From Paenibacillus xylanexedens (GTDB lineage Bacteria > Bacillota > Bacilli > Paenibacillales > Paenibacillaceae), in assembly GCF_017874615.1 (NCBI RefSeq), contig NZ_JAGIKV010000034.1:1-62301 (forward strand): a DNA stretch of 62,301 nucleotides, in the 5' to 3' direction. The notes beneath the pieces are model-generated. The model had not been told where the DNA came from and searched no databases. It saw only the letters and a program-made list of their open reading frames with translations. How positions within the stretch are numbered: position 1 is the stretch's first letter; every line of letters starts with the position of its first letter. The position numbers were made by a program, and so were the translations under genes. Positions 18,172-27,405 of this stretch are shown here, piece by piece.

Positions 18172-18858
18172 GTGATAGAAATGCAGGACGTGTGGAAGAC
18201 CTACGCCAATGGGACCCACGCATTACAAGGGGTGTCGGTGAAGATCGACCGCAATGAATTTGTCTATATCGTCGGTCCGTCCGGCGCAGGTAAATCGACA
18301 TTTATGAAATTGATGTACAGAGAAGAAGTTCCGACCAAAGGACAAATATCCATTAACGGATTTAATATTGGTAAGTTGAAGCCAAGAAAGATTCCTTATG
18401 TGCGTCGTAACATCGGCGTTGTGTTCCAGGATTTTCGTCTGCTGCCACGGATGACAGCATTTGAGAATGTGGCATTTGCCATGGAAGTTATTGAAGCACC
18501 GAAGCGTCATATCAAGAAACGAGTGATGGAAGTACTCGACTTGGTGGGACTGCGCAGTAAAGCAAATCGTGAACCTTCACAGCTCTCGGGTGGAGAACAG
18601 CAACGTATTGCCATTGCACGGGCTATCGTCAATAACCCTTCGGTTATTATCGCGGATGAGCCTACAGGTAACCTTGATCCGGAGACGTCATGGGGCATTA
18701 TGCAACTGCTGGATGAGATTAATTTCCGGGGAACAACGATTGTTATGGCGACCCACAACAAAGATATCGTGAATACGATGCGTAAACGGGTAATCGCTAT
18801 CGAAAGTGGACGGATTGTACGGGATCAGATGAGAGGGGAATACGGTTATGAATTTTAG
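18172..18858 (+). CDS. ftsE: Cell-division ABC ATPase FtsE
   Basis: The cytoplasmic ATPase of the FtsEX complex, which drives extracellular peptidoglycan hydrolases rather than transport. The 228-residue protein has Walker A GPSGAGKS (35-42), the signature LSGGEQQR, and Walker B VIIADEPTG. The frame is open from 18151, but GTG 18172 with AGGAAG seven bases upstream gives the family start MIEMQDV and is chosen. It overlaps ftsX by 11 bases. An EnvC-like hydrolase factor follows, suggesting that FtsEX activates it. Confidence 0.95.
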   Translation: MIEMQDVWKTYANGTHALQGVSVKIDRNEFVYIVGPSGAGKSTFMKLMYREEVPTKGQISINGFNIGKLKPRKIPYVRRNIGVVFQDFRLLPRMTAFENVAFAMEVIEAPKRHIKKRVMEVLDLVGLRSKANREPSQLSGGEQQRIAIARAIVNNPSVIIADEPTGNLDPETSWGIMQLLDEINFRGTTIVMATHNKDIVNTMRKRVIAIESGRIVRDQMRGEYGYEF

Positions 18859-19765
18859 TACTCTCTTGCGCCATCTGCGGGAGGGATTCAAAAACGTATT
18901 CCGCAACGGCTGGATGTCTGTAGCCTCCATCATGTCCATCATTGTGTCGCTGTTTATTCTTGGCGTGTTTATGCTACTGGTGCTCAATGTGAATTCCATG
19001 GCGAATCAGGTTGATAGCCAGGTGGAGATCAGCACGTTCCTCGAACTGAATGTGGACGAGAACCTGCGTAACACACTGGAGCAAGAAATCAGCGCGATGC
19101 CTGAAGTAAGTGAGATTCGTTTTGTTTCCAAGGAAGAAGGACTCAAGGAGTTCCGTGAGCGTCTTGGAGAGAGTGCAGATAACGTGCTTAGCGGTTTCGA
19201 TGTGGACAACAACCCACTGCCGGAGACCATTGAAGTTGAGGTCATTGAACCGGAAACGGTCAATTTTGTGGCGCAAAAAATCGAAGCTTTGAACGAAAAA
19301 CACCCGGAGAAGCCAATCATGAAAGTGAACTACGGCAAGGAAACGGTGGAAGTGTTGTTCAAATTTACGAAACTTGTTCGTAACATCGGATTTATTTTTG
19401 TCGGGGGACTGGGTCTCATGTCCATGTTCCTGATCTCGAATACGATTCGCGTAACGATTCTGGCACGTCGCCGGGAGATCGGTATTATGAAGTTGGTTGG
19501 CGCAACCAATACCTTTATTCGCTGGCCTTTCTTTATTGAAGGTGCACTCATTGGGTTTATTGGCTCGGTCATTACGGTTGGTGTTCTGTTTGTTGGGTAC
19601 AGCCAGTTGATGAAAACGATTGGTCAGGATGTTTTCATGCAGATGCTTAACTTGATTCCACTCGGCGAAATCTGGGTGCTGTTTGGAACACTGTTGATCG
19701 GACTCGGTGTGCTGGTAGGTATTTTGGGAAGTACACTGTCCATTCGGAAATCACTCAACGTTTAA
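18848..19765 (+). CDS. ftsX: Cell-division protein FtsX
   Basis: The membrane partner of FtsE. The 305-residue protein has an N-terminal membrane segment (about 22-45), a large extracellular domain (about 50-170) that in characterised systems contacts the hydrolase or its coiled-coil activator, and three C-terminal membrane segments, with the MacB-type pattern at ARRREIGIMKLVGATN. The start overlaps ftsE and has AGAGGGGA upstream, so the two are translationally coupled. A 187-base spacer without a terminator leads to the envC-like gene. Confidence 0.95.
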   Translation: MNFSTLLRHLREGFKNVFRNGWMSVASIMSIIVSLFILGVFMLLVLNVNSMANQVDSQVEISTFLELNVDENLRNTLEQEISAMPEVSEIRFVSKEEGLKEFRERLGESADNVLSGFDVDNNPLPETIEVEVIEPETVNFVAQKIEALNEKHPEKPIMKVNYGKETVEVLFKFTKLVRNIGFIFVGGLGLMSMFLISNTIRVTILARRREIGIMKLVGATNTFIRWPFFIEGALIGFIGSVITVGVLFVGYSQLMKTIGQDVFMQMLNLIPLGEIWVLFGTLLIGLGVLVGILGSTLSIRKSLNV

Positions 19766-19952
19766 TTTTGTTTTCAACGATCGAATTGCAGAATATGTCG
19801 AAAAGAATGGTAAAGCAGGTTCATTAATGGACGCTGTTTGACGATATGTAGGAAAGACGGAGTCTTTTAAGATTGAAGAAAGCAAAGAACATGCTGTTCA
19901 CCACCTGTGCAGGTTGCTTTCTTGTGAAATCATAGGATGGGGGATCATCATT

Positions 19953-21236
19953 TTGAAAAAAACCGCTTCGCTGCTGGCCTTTACGTTGTTGGCCAGTTTG
20001 ACGCTTCAACCTTCTGACGGATATGCCAAGAGTAGCATCAGCGATATTGACCAACAGATTCAGCAACTGGAGAGCAAGGCGGCTTCTGCCAAGCAGGAGC
20101 AAAAAAAAGCGGCTTCCAACAAAAAGGAAGCACAGCATTACAAGAACAAAACCAACGCTTATCTGAAGGTTGTCATGGAACAGATCAATGTCGTTAGTGA
20201 TGAACTGGCCAGTGTATCCTTGCAGATCGAGAACACGGAGGAAGATCTCCGTACAACGAAAAAAGATTTGCAAGCGGCAGAAGAACGCATCGTTGCAAGG
20301 GGAAAGTTGTTGGAGTCACGTGTACGCCTGATGTACACAGACGGTGCTGTATCCTATCTGGATGTATTGTTGTCCTCTACTAGCTTCACTGACTTCCTGA
20401 CCCGTGCGGATTCACTCAAAACGATTGTGGATCAGGATCAGCATCTGCTGGATGAGCACAAAGCGGACAAGCAACTGGTCGTGGACAAAAAGGCAGAATT
20501 GGATGTGCAATATGCGGAAGCCAAGAGTCTGTATGCACAGAAGAAACAGCGCAAGTCCCAATTGAATGAAAAAGAAGCGGAAAAGCAAGTGCTTCTCGCT
20601 TCATATGATGCTAAAATTGAAGAGTCAGAAGAGCTGACACAAGAGCAGGAAGATGTATTAATGCAGATTGCCAGCAAACGTTCGGCACTTCTTCAAGAGA
20701 AAAATAAATTGCGTGAACAGCAGGCTGCAGCTGCAGCCAAAGCAAAAGCCGCGGCAGCAGCTCGGGCGAAAGCTGCAGCCAAGATACCAACCAGAGTGAG
20801 TTCGGATAGCAGCACGAGTGATTCAACCAGTTCATATTCAGGCGGCAATGGCGTATTTAGTATGCCTATCTCTGGTGGAAGGATTTCCTCCTCGTTTGGT
20901 CCACGTACACATCCTATTACCGGAGAAGTGGGCAAACTGCATGCTGGCGTTGACTTTGCTGTTCCGCAAGGAACGACAGTACGAGCGGCCTCCGGTGGTG
21001 TCGTGATTGTTGCTGAATGGATGAGTGGTTATGGTAATGCCGTAATTATCGATCATGGTGGAGGATTATGGACCTTATATGCTCATAACAGTAGTTTGAG
21101 TGTTAGTAAGGGCGATACAGTCTCACGTGGAGATAAGATCTCAGAATCAGGCAATACCGGTAATTCTACGGGACCGCACTTGCACTTCGAAGTACGTGAA
21201 AACGGGACTCCTGTCAATCCGATGAACTATCTGTAA
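19953..21236 (+). CDS. EnvC-like murein hydrolase factor (coiled coil plus M23)
   Basis: A secreted 428-residue protein with a signal peptide (residues 1-26, ending near GYAKS), long heptad-rich coiled coils (about 30-130 and 170-265), an Ala/Lys-rich linker, and a C-terminal LytM/M23 domain. Zinc-site residues look intact: HAGVDFA near residue 330 and HLHFE near the end. The TTG start at 19953 is chosen because GGATGGGGG precedes it and a signal peptide begins there; the upstream reading from 19914 has neither. Sitting behind ftsEX, it is the likely partner of that complex and probably an active endopeptidase. Confidence 0.88.
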   Translation: MKKTASLLAFTLLASLTLQPSDGYAKSSISDIDQQIQQLESKAASAKQEQKKAASNKKEAQHYKNKTNAYLKVVMEQINVVSDELASVSLQIENTEEDLRTTKKDLQAAEERIVARGKLLESRVRLMYTDGAVSYLDVLLSSTSFTDFLTRADSLKTIVDQDQHLLDEHKADKQLVVDKKAELDVQYAEAKSLYAQKKQRKSQLNEKEAEKQVLLASYDAKIEESEELTQEQEDVLMQIASKRSALLQEKNKLREQQAAAAAKAKAAAAARAKAAAKIPTRVSSDSSTSDSTSSYSGGNGVFSMPISGGRISSSFGPRTHPITGEVGKLHAGVDFAVPQGTTVRAASGGVVIVAEWMSGYGNAVIIDHGGGLWTLYAHNSSLSVSKGDTVSRGDKISESGNTGNSTGPHLHFEVRENGTPVNPMNYL

Positions 21237-21370
21237 AATTTGTTTAAGCACCGAATGGAAAAAACATATTCCGTACAAGCTAGACATATAATAAGCTGGC
21301 ATGTTCAGGGAATGGATTCTGGCAACAATGGAATCGGACACGCTTCAAAACTAAAGGCGGTGACAAACGG

Positions 21371-22843
21371 ATGATGAAGAAAAGATCGGCGCTACTGCTT
21401 GTCATTGTGGGTCTCCTGGGTGGTAGTTTGCTAACCCTGGTACTAATGACTTACCCGGGAATAGCAAACCAGACCACACCGGGTGAAGGTTTGCTGGCTA
21501 GTGTAACCGGCAATACACAGCAGAAGAACGATTTGAAGAAGATTGAAACTGCGATGGATTTGATCTCCAGCAACTATTATAAAGACGTGGATCAGACCAA
21601 ATTGATTGACGGTGCGATCAACGGCATGATGGAATCGCTTGGTGATCCGTACTCCAACTATATGGGGCAGGAAACGGCTGCTCAGTTTGAAGAGTCGATC
21701 GAAGGTTCATTTACCGGTATTGGCGCAGAGGTATCCTCTCAGGATGGCAATGTCATTGTTGTTTCCCCAATCAAAGGATCTCCTGCCGAGAAAGCGGGTA
21801 TTCGTGCGAAAGACATGATTATGTCGGTCAACGGCGAATCCTTGCAAGGTTTGGAACTGAACAAGGCTGTTAACAAAATCAGAGGTCCCAAGGGCAGTGA
21901 AGCGAAGGTACAGGTCAAACGTGCCGGATCTTCAGAACTGATTGAATTTGTGATTGTACGGGATGATATTGATCTGGAGACCGTATATGCTCACATGGAG
22001 GATGGCGGAATTGGTGTTATTGCCATTACTCAATTCTCTTTGAATACAGGCGATCGCTTCAAGGAAGAGTTGGCGAAGCTTGAGAAGCAGAACATGAAAG
22101 GTCTGGTCATCGACGTACGGAATGACCCAGGCGGTGTATTACAAGTTGTTATTGATATTGCTGAACAGTTTGTTCCTAAAGGCAAGGTTATTGTGCAAGT
22201 GGAAGACAAGAACGGCAAAAAGGAACAAAGCAAGTCCAATGGATCAGCCAAAGCTTATCCAGTCACAGTCCTGATGAACAAAGGCAGTGCGAGTGCGTCG
22301 GAGATTTTGGCCGGTGCATTACAACAGTCAGCAGGTGCCAAGTTGATTGGAGAAAATTCCTTTGGTAAAGGAACCGTACAGACGAGTTATGACAAGCAGA
22401 TGGGTGATGGTAGCTTGCTGAAGATCACTATTGCCAAGTGGCTCACTCCGAACGGAGACTGGATTCATGAAAAAGGAATCAAACCGGATATTGCGGTAGA
22501 CCAGCCGGATTATTTCTCGGTGGCACCGATTAACAAAGAGAAGTTACCACTGAAATATGACAGTAATAGCACGGATGTGAAAAGTGCACAGACGATGCTG
22601 AGAGGACTCGATTTCAAACCGGATCGTGTGGATGGATACTACGACCAGAAGACGGAAGAAGCGGTCAAGGCATTCCAGAAGCAAAAAGGCATTCAGGCTA
22701 CAGGCCAGATTGACGAGAAAACCGCTGAATCACTGGAAGCGGCTCTGATTGAACGTATTGCCAATCCTCAATATGATGCACAGCTGAAACGCGCGATCGA
22801 AAATGTCTCAAAGGATAATTCGTCCGCAGTGTCGAAGCCATAA
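21371..22843 (+). CDS. ctpB: Carboxy-terminal processing protease CtpB
   Basis: An S41 serine/lysine protease, 490 residues, exported through an N-terminal membrane segment (about 6-27). A PDZ domain (about 105-190) gates the active site, the catalytic Ser lies in GSASASE (305-311) and the Lys in FGKGT (331-335), and a peptidoglycan-binding-1 domain lies at about 405-460. In Bacillus, CtpB cuts SpoIVFA to time pro-SigmaK activation during sporulation; orthology is supported by its place before minJ. Two adjacent ATGs start the frame. A terminator follows directly. Confidence 0.93.
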   Translation: MMKKRSALLLVIVGLLGGSLLTLVLMTYPGIANQTTPGEGLLASVTGNTQQKNDLKKIETAMDLISSNYYKDVDQTKLIDGAINGMMESLGDPYSNYMGQETAAQFEESIEGSFTGIGAEVSSQDGNVIVVSPIKGSPAEKAGIRAKDMIMSVNGESLQGLELNKAVNKIRGPKGSEAKVQVKRAGSSELIEFVIVRDDIDLETVYAHMEDGGIGVIAITQFSLNTGDRFKEELAKLEKQNMKGLVIDVRNDPGGVLQVVIDIAEQFVPKGKVIVQVEDKNGKKEQSKSNGSAKAYPVTVLMNKGSASASEILAGALQQSAGAKLIGENSFGKGTVQTSYDKQMGDGSLLKITIAKWLTPNGDWIHEKGIKPDIAVDQPDYFSVAPINKEKLPLKYDSNSTDVKSAQTMLRGLDFKPDRVDGYYDQKTEEAVKAFQKQKGIQATGQIDEKTAESLEAALIERIANPQYDAQLKRAIENVSKDNSSAVSKP

Positions 22844-22873
22844 AGAAGGCTGATTTTCAGCCTTCTTTTTTTC
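22843..22873 (+). terminator. Intrinsic terminator after ctpB
   Basis: AGAAGGCTGA pairs with TCAGCCTTCT around a three-base loop and is followed by a T-run. The stem begins directly after the ctpB stop codon. Confidence 0.92.
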
Positions 22874-22907
22874 TGAACCGGCTGAAGGAGAGGGGTGACC
22901 GACCACA

Positions 22908-24236
22908 ATGGAATGGGTATGGCCGTGGTTAACTACATTAGGGGAAGCTTTGTTGCAGTTGTTTATTCAGCCGTTTTATTATATTGCGGTGATCCTGATT
23001 GCGCTGATCTATCATCGTCAGTTATTGCAGGAGCGTAAATTGTTTCATGTCCGTTTGCAAAGCTCGATAACACAAACGATTCGTGCCGTGCTTGGAGGCA
23101 TACTCATTGGTACCATCGTCTCGATTGTGTCCCTATTCCTCGGTGCACATCTTACACTGGGAAGCCTAATATGCATATGGGCTGCAACGTTAATTCTATC
23201 TTTGTTCCGTATCCGGTATCTGTGCTTTGCTTATGCGGCCGGGTTACTGGGTGTGTTGCAATTTGGTTTGAATCTGGCTTCAGGCTGGCAACCATCGGGT
23301 TGGATGGGTAGTATAACGGAAACGCTACGTACCCTGGATATGCCTGCACTGCTTGTCCTGGCGGCGCTTCTACATATGGGTGAAGCCCTGTTGGTACGCA
23401 TGCAGGGGGTATCGATGGCATCACCGCTTCTCTTCGAGGGAAAACGCGGGAAACTGGTTGGGGGATATCAACTGCAACAGTTCTGGGCCATTCCTCTACT
23501 GATTCTTGTTCCAGTCACAGGAGGTGGCGCGGAGCTGGCATGGAATCCACTGATGAATGCAGGTCATAGTTATATGCTGGTTGCGTTGCCCATCATGCTC
23601 GGATTTGGTGAGATAACGCAGAGTATGCTTCCTGGACAGAAGGTGCAGATCACATCCAAGCGGTTGATGCTCTATGGGACAACCTTGCTCGTGTTCAGTT
23701 TGCTTGCGGCTTGGTGGTCTCCACTCATGGTGATTGCTGCATTGATTGCATTTGTTGGACATGAATTTCTGGTATGGTACAGCGCGTTTGAAGAGCAAAA
23801 TCGCAGTCCGGTATTTGTTCATCCGCAGCATGGGTTGAAGGTGTTGGCTGTTATTCCGGAGAGTCCTGCTGCAGATTTGGGGATTGAAGCAGGAGAGACG
23901 TTATACAAGGTGAATGGTAAGTTGGTTCATTCGCCGGAAGAATTGCATCGCGCTCTGCGGATGAATCCGGCTTTTTGCAAGCTCGAGGTACGTAATCACC
24001 AGGGAGAAAGCAAGTTCATGCAACGGGCGATCTATGAAGGGGAGCATCATCAGCTTGGGGTCATTATGGCACCGGACAATCACGAGGTTTGGGCGATTCG
24101 GTTACGTCCACTGACGTTGTTCCATATCATCAACCTCAAATTGTTTGCCCGTCTGAAAAAACCACAAAGGGACGAAGCTCCCTTGGCGTTACCGCCAGCC
24201 CCGGTGGCCAGTGATAAAGGGTCCGTGGAGATGTAA
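22908..24236 (+). CDS. minJ: MinJ-like division topology protein
   Basis: A 442-residue membrane protein with about seven hydrophobic segments in residues 1-290 and one PDZ domain at about 305-370 (VLAVIPESPAADLGIEAGE). This is the architecture of Bacillus MinJ, which links DivIVA to MinCD at poles and septa. The position directly after ctpB and upstream of uvrB matches the Bacillus order. The C-terminal tail after residue 415 is Pro/Ala-rich. The start is ATG; GGAGAGGGG lies about 11 bases upstream. Confidence 0.85.
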   Translation: MEWVWPWLTTLGEALLQLFIQPFYYIAVILIALIYHRQLLQERKLFHVRLQSSITQTIRAVLGGILIGTIVSIVSLFLGAHLTLGSLICIWAATLILSLFRIRYLCFAYAAGLLGVLQFGLNLASGWQPSGWMGSITETLRTLDMPALLVLAALLHMGEALLVRMQGVSMASPLLFEGKRGKLVGGYQLQQFWAIPLLILVPVTGGGAELAWNPLMNAGHSYMLVALPIMLGFGEITQSMLPGQKVQITSKRLMLYGTTLLVFSLLAAWWSPLMVIAALIAFVGHEFLVWYSAFEEQNRSPVFVHPQHGLKVLAVIPESPAADLGIEAGETLYKVNGKLVHSPEELHRALRMNPAFCKLEVRNHQGESKFMQRAIYEGEHHQLGVIMAPDNHEVWAIRLRPLTLFHIINLKLFARLKKPQRDEAPLALPPAPVASDKGSVEM

Positions 24237-24277
24237 CTAGTATACGTAATGAAGTATGTTGCATAAATCAAGCAATG

Positions 24278-24324
24278 AAAAAGGTATTTCCGAGCGCCGT
24301 CGCAGGCAAGGGAAATACCTTTTT
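24278..24324. terminator. Bidirectional terminator between minJ and the response regulator
   Basis: AAAAAGGTATTTCC (24278-24291) pairs with GGAAATACCTTTTT (24311-24324). A-run and T-run flank the stem, so it can end both converging transcripts. Confidence 0.9.
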
Positions 24325-24325
24325 G

Positions 24326-25015
24326 TTATTTTTTCAACATAAAGATAGCGATTTGAGTCCGATCACGCAAGCTCAACTTACCGAGAATATCCGTGACATA
24401 GTTTTTGACCGTGCCTTCACTGAGGAACAATTTGGCGGCAATTTCCTTATTGGATAACCCCTCCGATATGGCCTCGGCAACCGCCAGCTCCATACGTGTC
24501 AGTCCATAGGCTTCGATTGGGTTCTGTGTCAGGGGAATCGCAGCAGGACGAAGAAGGCCTGCCAATTTGCGGGCAATATCCGGATGGATTAACATATCAC
24601 CGTTATGTACGGTCTTGATGCCTTGAATGATCCGCTCGGGGGGAACATTTTTGAGCAAATAACCGCTTGCTCCATTCTGTAATGCCTGAATAATATACTC
24701 ATCGTCATCAAACGTAGTCAGCATGAGCACCTGGATTTCAGGAAAACGTACCTTGATGCGTCGGGTACCTTCAACTCCGTCACATTCCGGCATCCGAATA
24801 TCCATCAACACCACGTCCGCAGGTGTGCCTGCTTCAAGCAGTGCCAGCGCTTCCTGTCCATTTGAGGCTGTGCCTGTAACACTAATGTCGGAGCCCAGTC
24901 CAAGCAGCACTTTCAGGCTCTCGCGAATGAAATAGTCATCGTCGGCGAGAATCAGCCGGATAAGCTGAGGGTGGGCTGAATCATTCTTGTTGTTTACATC
25001 ATTCCGTTCGGACAT
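24326..25015 (-). CDS. NarL/LuxR-family response regulator (LnrK-like)
   Basis: A 229-residue two-component regulator. The receiver domain has the acidic DDD cluster at 25-27 and the phosphoacceptor Asp72 in VVLMDIRMP; a LuxR-type helix-turn-helix occupies about 165-225 (TRMELAVAEAISEGLSNKEIA). GTG 25027 is possible, but the ribosome binding site AAGGAAG would abut it, so ATG 25015 is preferred. It follows the kinase gene by 20 bases and is divergent from a three-gene ABC exporter, the layout of Bacillus LnrJK with LnrLMN. It probably activates the exporter. Confidence 0.88.
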   Translation of the reverse strand: MSERNDVNNKNDSAHPQLIRLILADDDYFIRESLKVLLGLGSDISVTGTASNGQEALALLEAGTPADVVLMDIRMPECDGVEGTRRIKVRFPEIQVLMLTTFDDDEYIIQALQNGASGYLLKNVPPERIIQGIKTVHNGDMLIHPDIARKLAGLLRPAAIPLTQNPIEAYGLTRMELAVAEAISEGLSNKEIAAKLFLSEGTVKNYVTDILGKLSLRDRTQIAIFMLKK

Positions 25016-25035
25016 GAGAACATTCACTTCCTTTT

Positions 25036-26247
25036 TCAGAGTATATTCAACTGGTTCGTTATTGGAATGCGTGTAATCACTGTATACGGATAAGCCGATT
25101 GGATCTCCATGGTTCCTCCCACCATTTGTGTGCGCAGAAGCATGCCTTCCTGTCCTATACCAGTTCGCTTGGAAGAATGAGGATTGATTTTGCCATCATT
25201 ACTTACGCTCATACAGATTTCCTGATCCCCGAATACCAGCTCCACAGTGATCGAAGAAGCATTTCCGTGTCGCAGGGCATTGGTCAAGGCTTCTTTGGCA
25301 TTTTTGAACAAAACGATTTGTATGCTGGGATACAGCACATAGGATGGGCCATGAACTTTATAATTTGTCTTCACGCCGGTATCTCTGCCCACTTCCTCTA
25401 GGAGACGATCCAGGGCGTAGGCTTCGGATGCATAGGAATTTGGTTGCAGTTTGTGCAGTGTACTGCGCATATCATCCATACTATCGGCCAATTGATCGCG
25501 AATCTGTCTCACCATTTCCGTTCCTTGTTCCATATTCAGGGGAAGGGTCAACAGGGCGGCTTCCGACATCATTTTGGTGCGAATCAGTCGATGCCCGATA
25601 TCGTCATGAAGCTGTCTGGAGATACGGGTACGTTCCTCTGCCTGAGCCACTCCTTCAAGTTGCTTTGTAAATAACAGCAGCTGCGCACGAGTTTCTTGTA
25701 GCTCGTAATGTTTGCTGCGAAGTTCGTCATAGACTTGTTCCAGTTGTCCGCGGCTATTCGCCGTTCTTGATCCCTGCCAGGACAGAGCCGCTGTGATGAA
25801 CAGAAGCAGGTTGCCAAGAACCATCGCAGTTGTCTCTGTGGAGAGTAATGTAGTGGCGGTTGTATTTAGTGTGGTTAACCCTGGCTGCGGTGCCTGTGGG
25901 GCAGAATAATGCCAATGCAAAGCGACATTGTTAGCGACAAGCTGAATTGCAAACATCAACCATCTCCGACTTCCCTCCAGTCTGTATATATACACGTAGA
26001 GCACGGATAGAGAGAGGAAAAACATAAATGGTCCATACGAAGCAATCAGCCAGCAGCTCCAGAGTATTTCGGCCAGAAGCAATAGCCACTGCTGTATACT
26101 TGAACGGTTAAAATCTTTCCACACGGAGAGTCCAAGCGCGATGATGATATACAGGGTGTAGACGGCTTCATTTTCCAAGGGCAGCATCAACAGGTACAGC
26201 ACTGCTGGAACGATAATTAGTCCGTATTGCAGAAACCGCATCGGCAT
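25036..26247 (-). CDS. Membrane sensor histidine kinase (LnrJ-like)
   Basis: A 403-residue kinase with about five N-terminal membrane segments (residues 5-155) and almost no extracellular domain, which suggests sensing within the membrane. The HisKA_3 dimerisation region has the phospho-acceptor His214 in RISRQLHDDIGHR. The HATPase domain follows, with NALRHGN and a GIGQEGM glycine box. This DesK/LiaS-like plan fits cell-envelope or lipid-stress detection. It is co-transcribed with the response regulator, and ATG 26247 is followed by a second in-frame ATG at 26241. Confidence 0.87.
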   Translation of the reverse strand: MPMRFLQYGLIIVPAVLYLLMLPLENEAVYTLYIIIALGLSVWKDFNRSSIQQWLLLLAEILWSCWLIASYGPFMFFLSLSVLYVYIYRLEGSRRWLMFAIQLVANNVALHWHYSAPQAPQPGLTTLNTTATTLLSTETTAMVLGNLLLFITAALSWQGSRTANSRGQLEQVYDELRSKHYELQETRAQLLLFTKQLEGVAQAEERTRISRQLHDDIGHRLIRTKMMSEAALLTLPLNMEQGTEMVRQIRDQLADSMDDMRSTLHKLQPNSYASEAYALDRLLEEVGRDTGVKTNYKVHGPSYVLYPSIQIVLFKNAKEALTNALRHGNASSITVELVFGDQEICMSVSNDGKINPHSSKRTGIGQEGMLLRTQMVGGTMEIQSAYPYTVITRIPITNQLNIL

Positions 26248-26307
26248 ATGGTTGTGACATCCTTTTTATAAAAGTGGAGTAGAAAATCTCTTGGTAATGC
26301 GCCCTTG

Positions 26308-26404
26308 ATTATACCATAAGCAGCATTCGAATCAGGAGATGACTTAAGTCACCTTCGATTCATGACTTTTTGTACCTTCGCTACAGAGTGCGATCCGTTA
26401 CAAT
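26308..26404. promoter_or_regulatory. Divergent control region of the sensor pair and ABC exporter
   Basis: The perfect 12-bp palindrome TGACTTAAGTCA (26340-26351) lies between the two units. ATGACTT at 26339 recurs at 26362, 23 bases on, or about two helical turns. On the plus strand TACAAT (26399-26404) is a -10 with only a weak -35, as expected of an activated promoter, and puts the palindrome centre near -65. On the minus strand TATAAT (26313-26308) serves the kinase gene. The palindrome is the best candidate for the regulator's site. Confidence 0.5.
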
Positions 26405-26457
26405 ACAAATATGAAATCTAGCGGCGGAAGCCGAAACGGAAGAGGGGCGTAAAAGAG

Positions 26458-27393
26458 ATGAGCATACTTGAAGTGGATCATGTAGTAAAACGATACGGCA
26501 GCAGGCTGTCCGTAGATCATTTGAACCTTAGTGTGGGCAAAGGCGAGATTTTTGGATTGCTTGGTCCCAATGGAGCGGGAAAAAGTACCACCATCAGCAT
26601 GATTGCAGGGCTCCTGAATATGGATCAGGGTGAAATCAGATTAGATGGGATATCGGTCAAGGAGCGACCACTTGAAGTAAAGCGCAAGATCGGACTGGTT
26701 CCACAGGATCTGGCTTTATACGAAACCATGTCTGCTGCGGAGAATGTGATCTTTTTTGCCAGACTCTATGGACTGCGTCGAAAATTGCTTAAGGAAAGAG
26801 TGCAGGAGTCTCTTGAATTTGTAGGGTTGCAGGATAAAGCAAAGGATGCCCCCTCGACCTTCTCTGGTGGTATGAAACGCAGGTTAAACATCGCATGTGC
26901 GATTACACATCGCCCGGATCTCATTATTATGGATGAACCTACAGTTGGTATTGATCCGCAATCTCGGAATCATATTCTTGAATCGGTACGCACACTCAAC
27001 AAGATGGGTTCAACGATCATATATACAAGTCATTACATGGAGGAAGTGGCGGCGATTAGTCACCGGGTTGCGATTATGGATCAGGGACGAATCATTGCCT
27101 GTGGGACTGAAGCAGAGCTGAGAGAACGGGTAGCATCGGAGGAAAAAGTAGTGCTCTCCACTTCCGGTATCGGTACCGACGTCGTGGAAGAACTGAAACT
27201 TCACCCCCGTGTGCGGATGGTAGACGTTTCAGAAAATACAATGACCATTACGCTGCCTTCGGCACAGCAGGATCTCCAGGATCTGCTCTTCATTTGCAGC
27301 AAACATGAAGTATCCATTCAGTCGCTTAAGGTCGAAGAGCCGGATCTGGAAACGTTATTCCTCAATCTGACCGGGCGTACGCTTCGGGACTAG
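26458..27393 (+). CDS. ABC exporter ATPase (LnrL-like)
   Basis: A 311-residue ATP-binding subunit with Walker A GPNGAGKS (36-43), signature TFSGGMKRR, and Walker B LIIMDEPTVGIDP, the DrrA/LnrL-type sequence of drug and antibiotic exporters. The C-terminal 80 residues form the accessory domain common in this group. It is the first of three genes (ATPase, permease, permease), 12 bases before the next. In Bacillus subtilis the same arrangement exports linearmycins and other polyenes; this substrate is only suggested here. The start is ATG behind GAGGGG. Confidence 0.9.
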   Translation: MSILEVDHVVKRYGSRLSVDHLNLSVGKGEIFGLLGPNGAGKSTTISMIAGLLNMDQGEIRLDGISVKERPLEVKRKIGLVPQDLALYETMSAAENVIFFARLYGLRRKLLKERVQESLEFVGLQDKAKDAPSTFSGGMKRRLNIACAITHRPDLIIMDEPTVGIDPQSRNHILESVRTLNKMGSTIIYTSHYMEEVAAISHRVAIMDQGRIIACGTEAELRERVASEEKVVLSTSGIGTDVVEELKLHPRVRMVDVSENTMTITLPSAQQDLQDLLFICSKHEVSIQSLKVEEPDLETLFLNLTGRTLRD

Positions 27394-27405
27394 GGGGAAC
27401 AAGAG

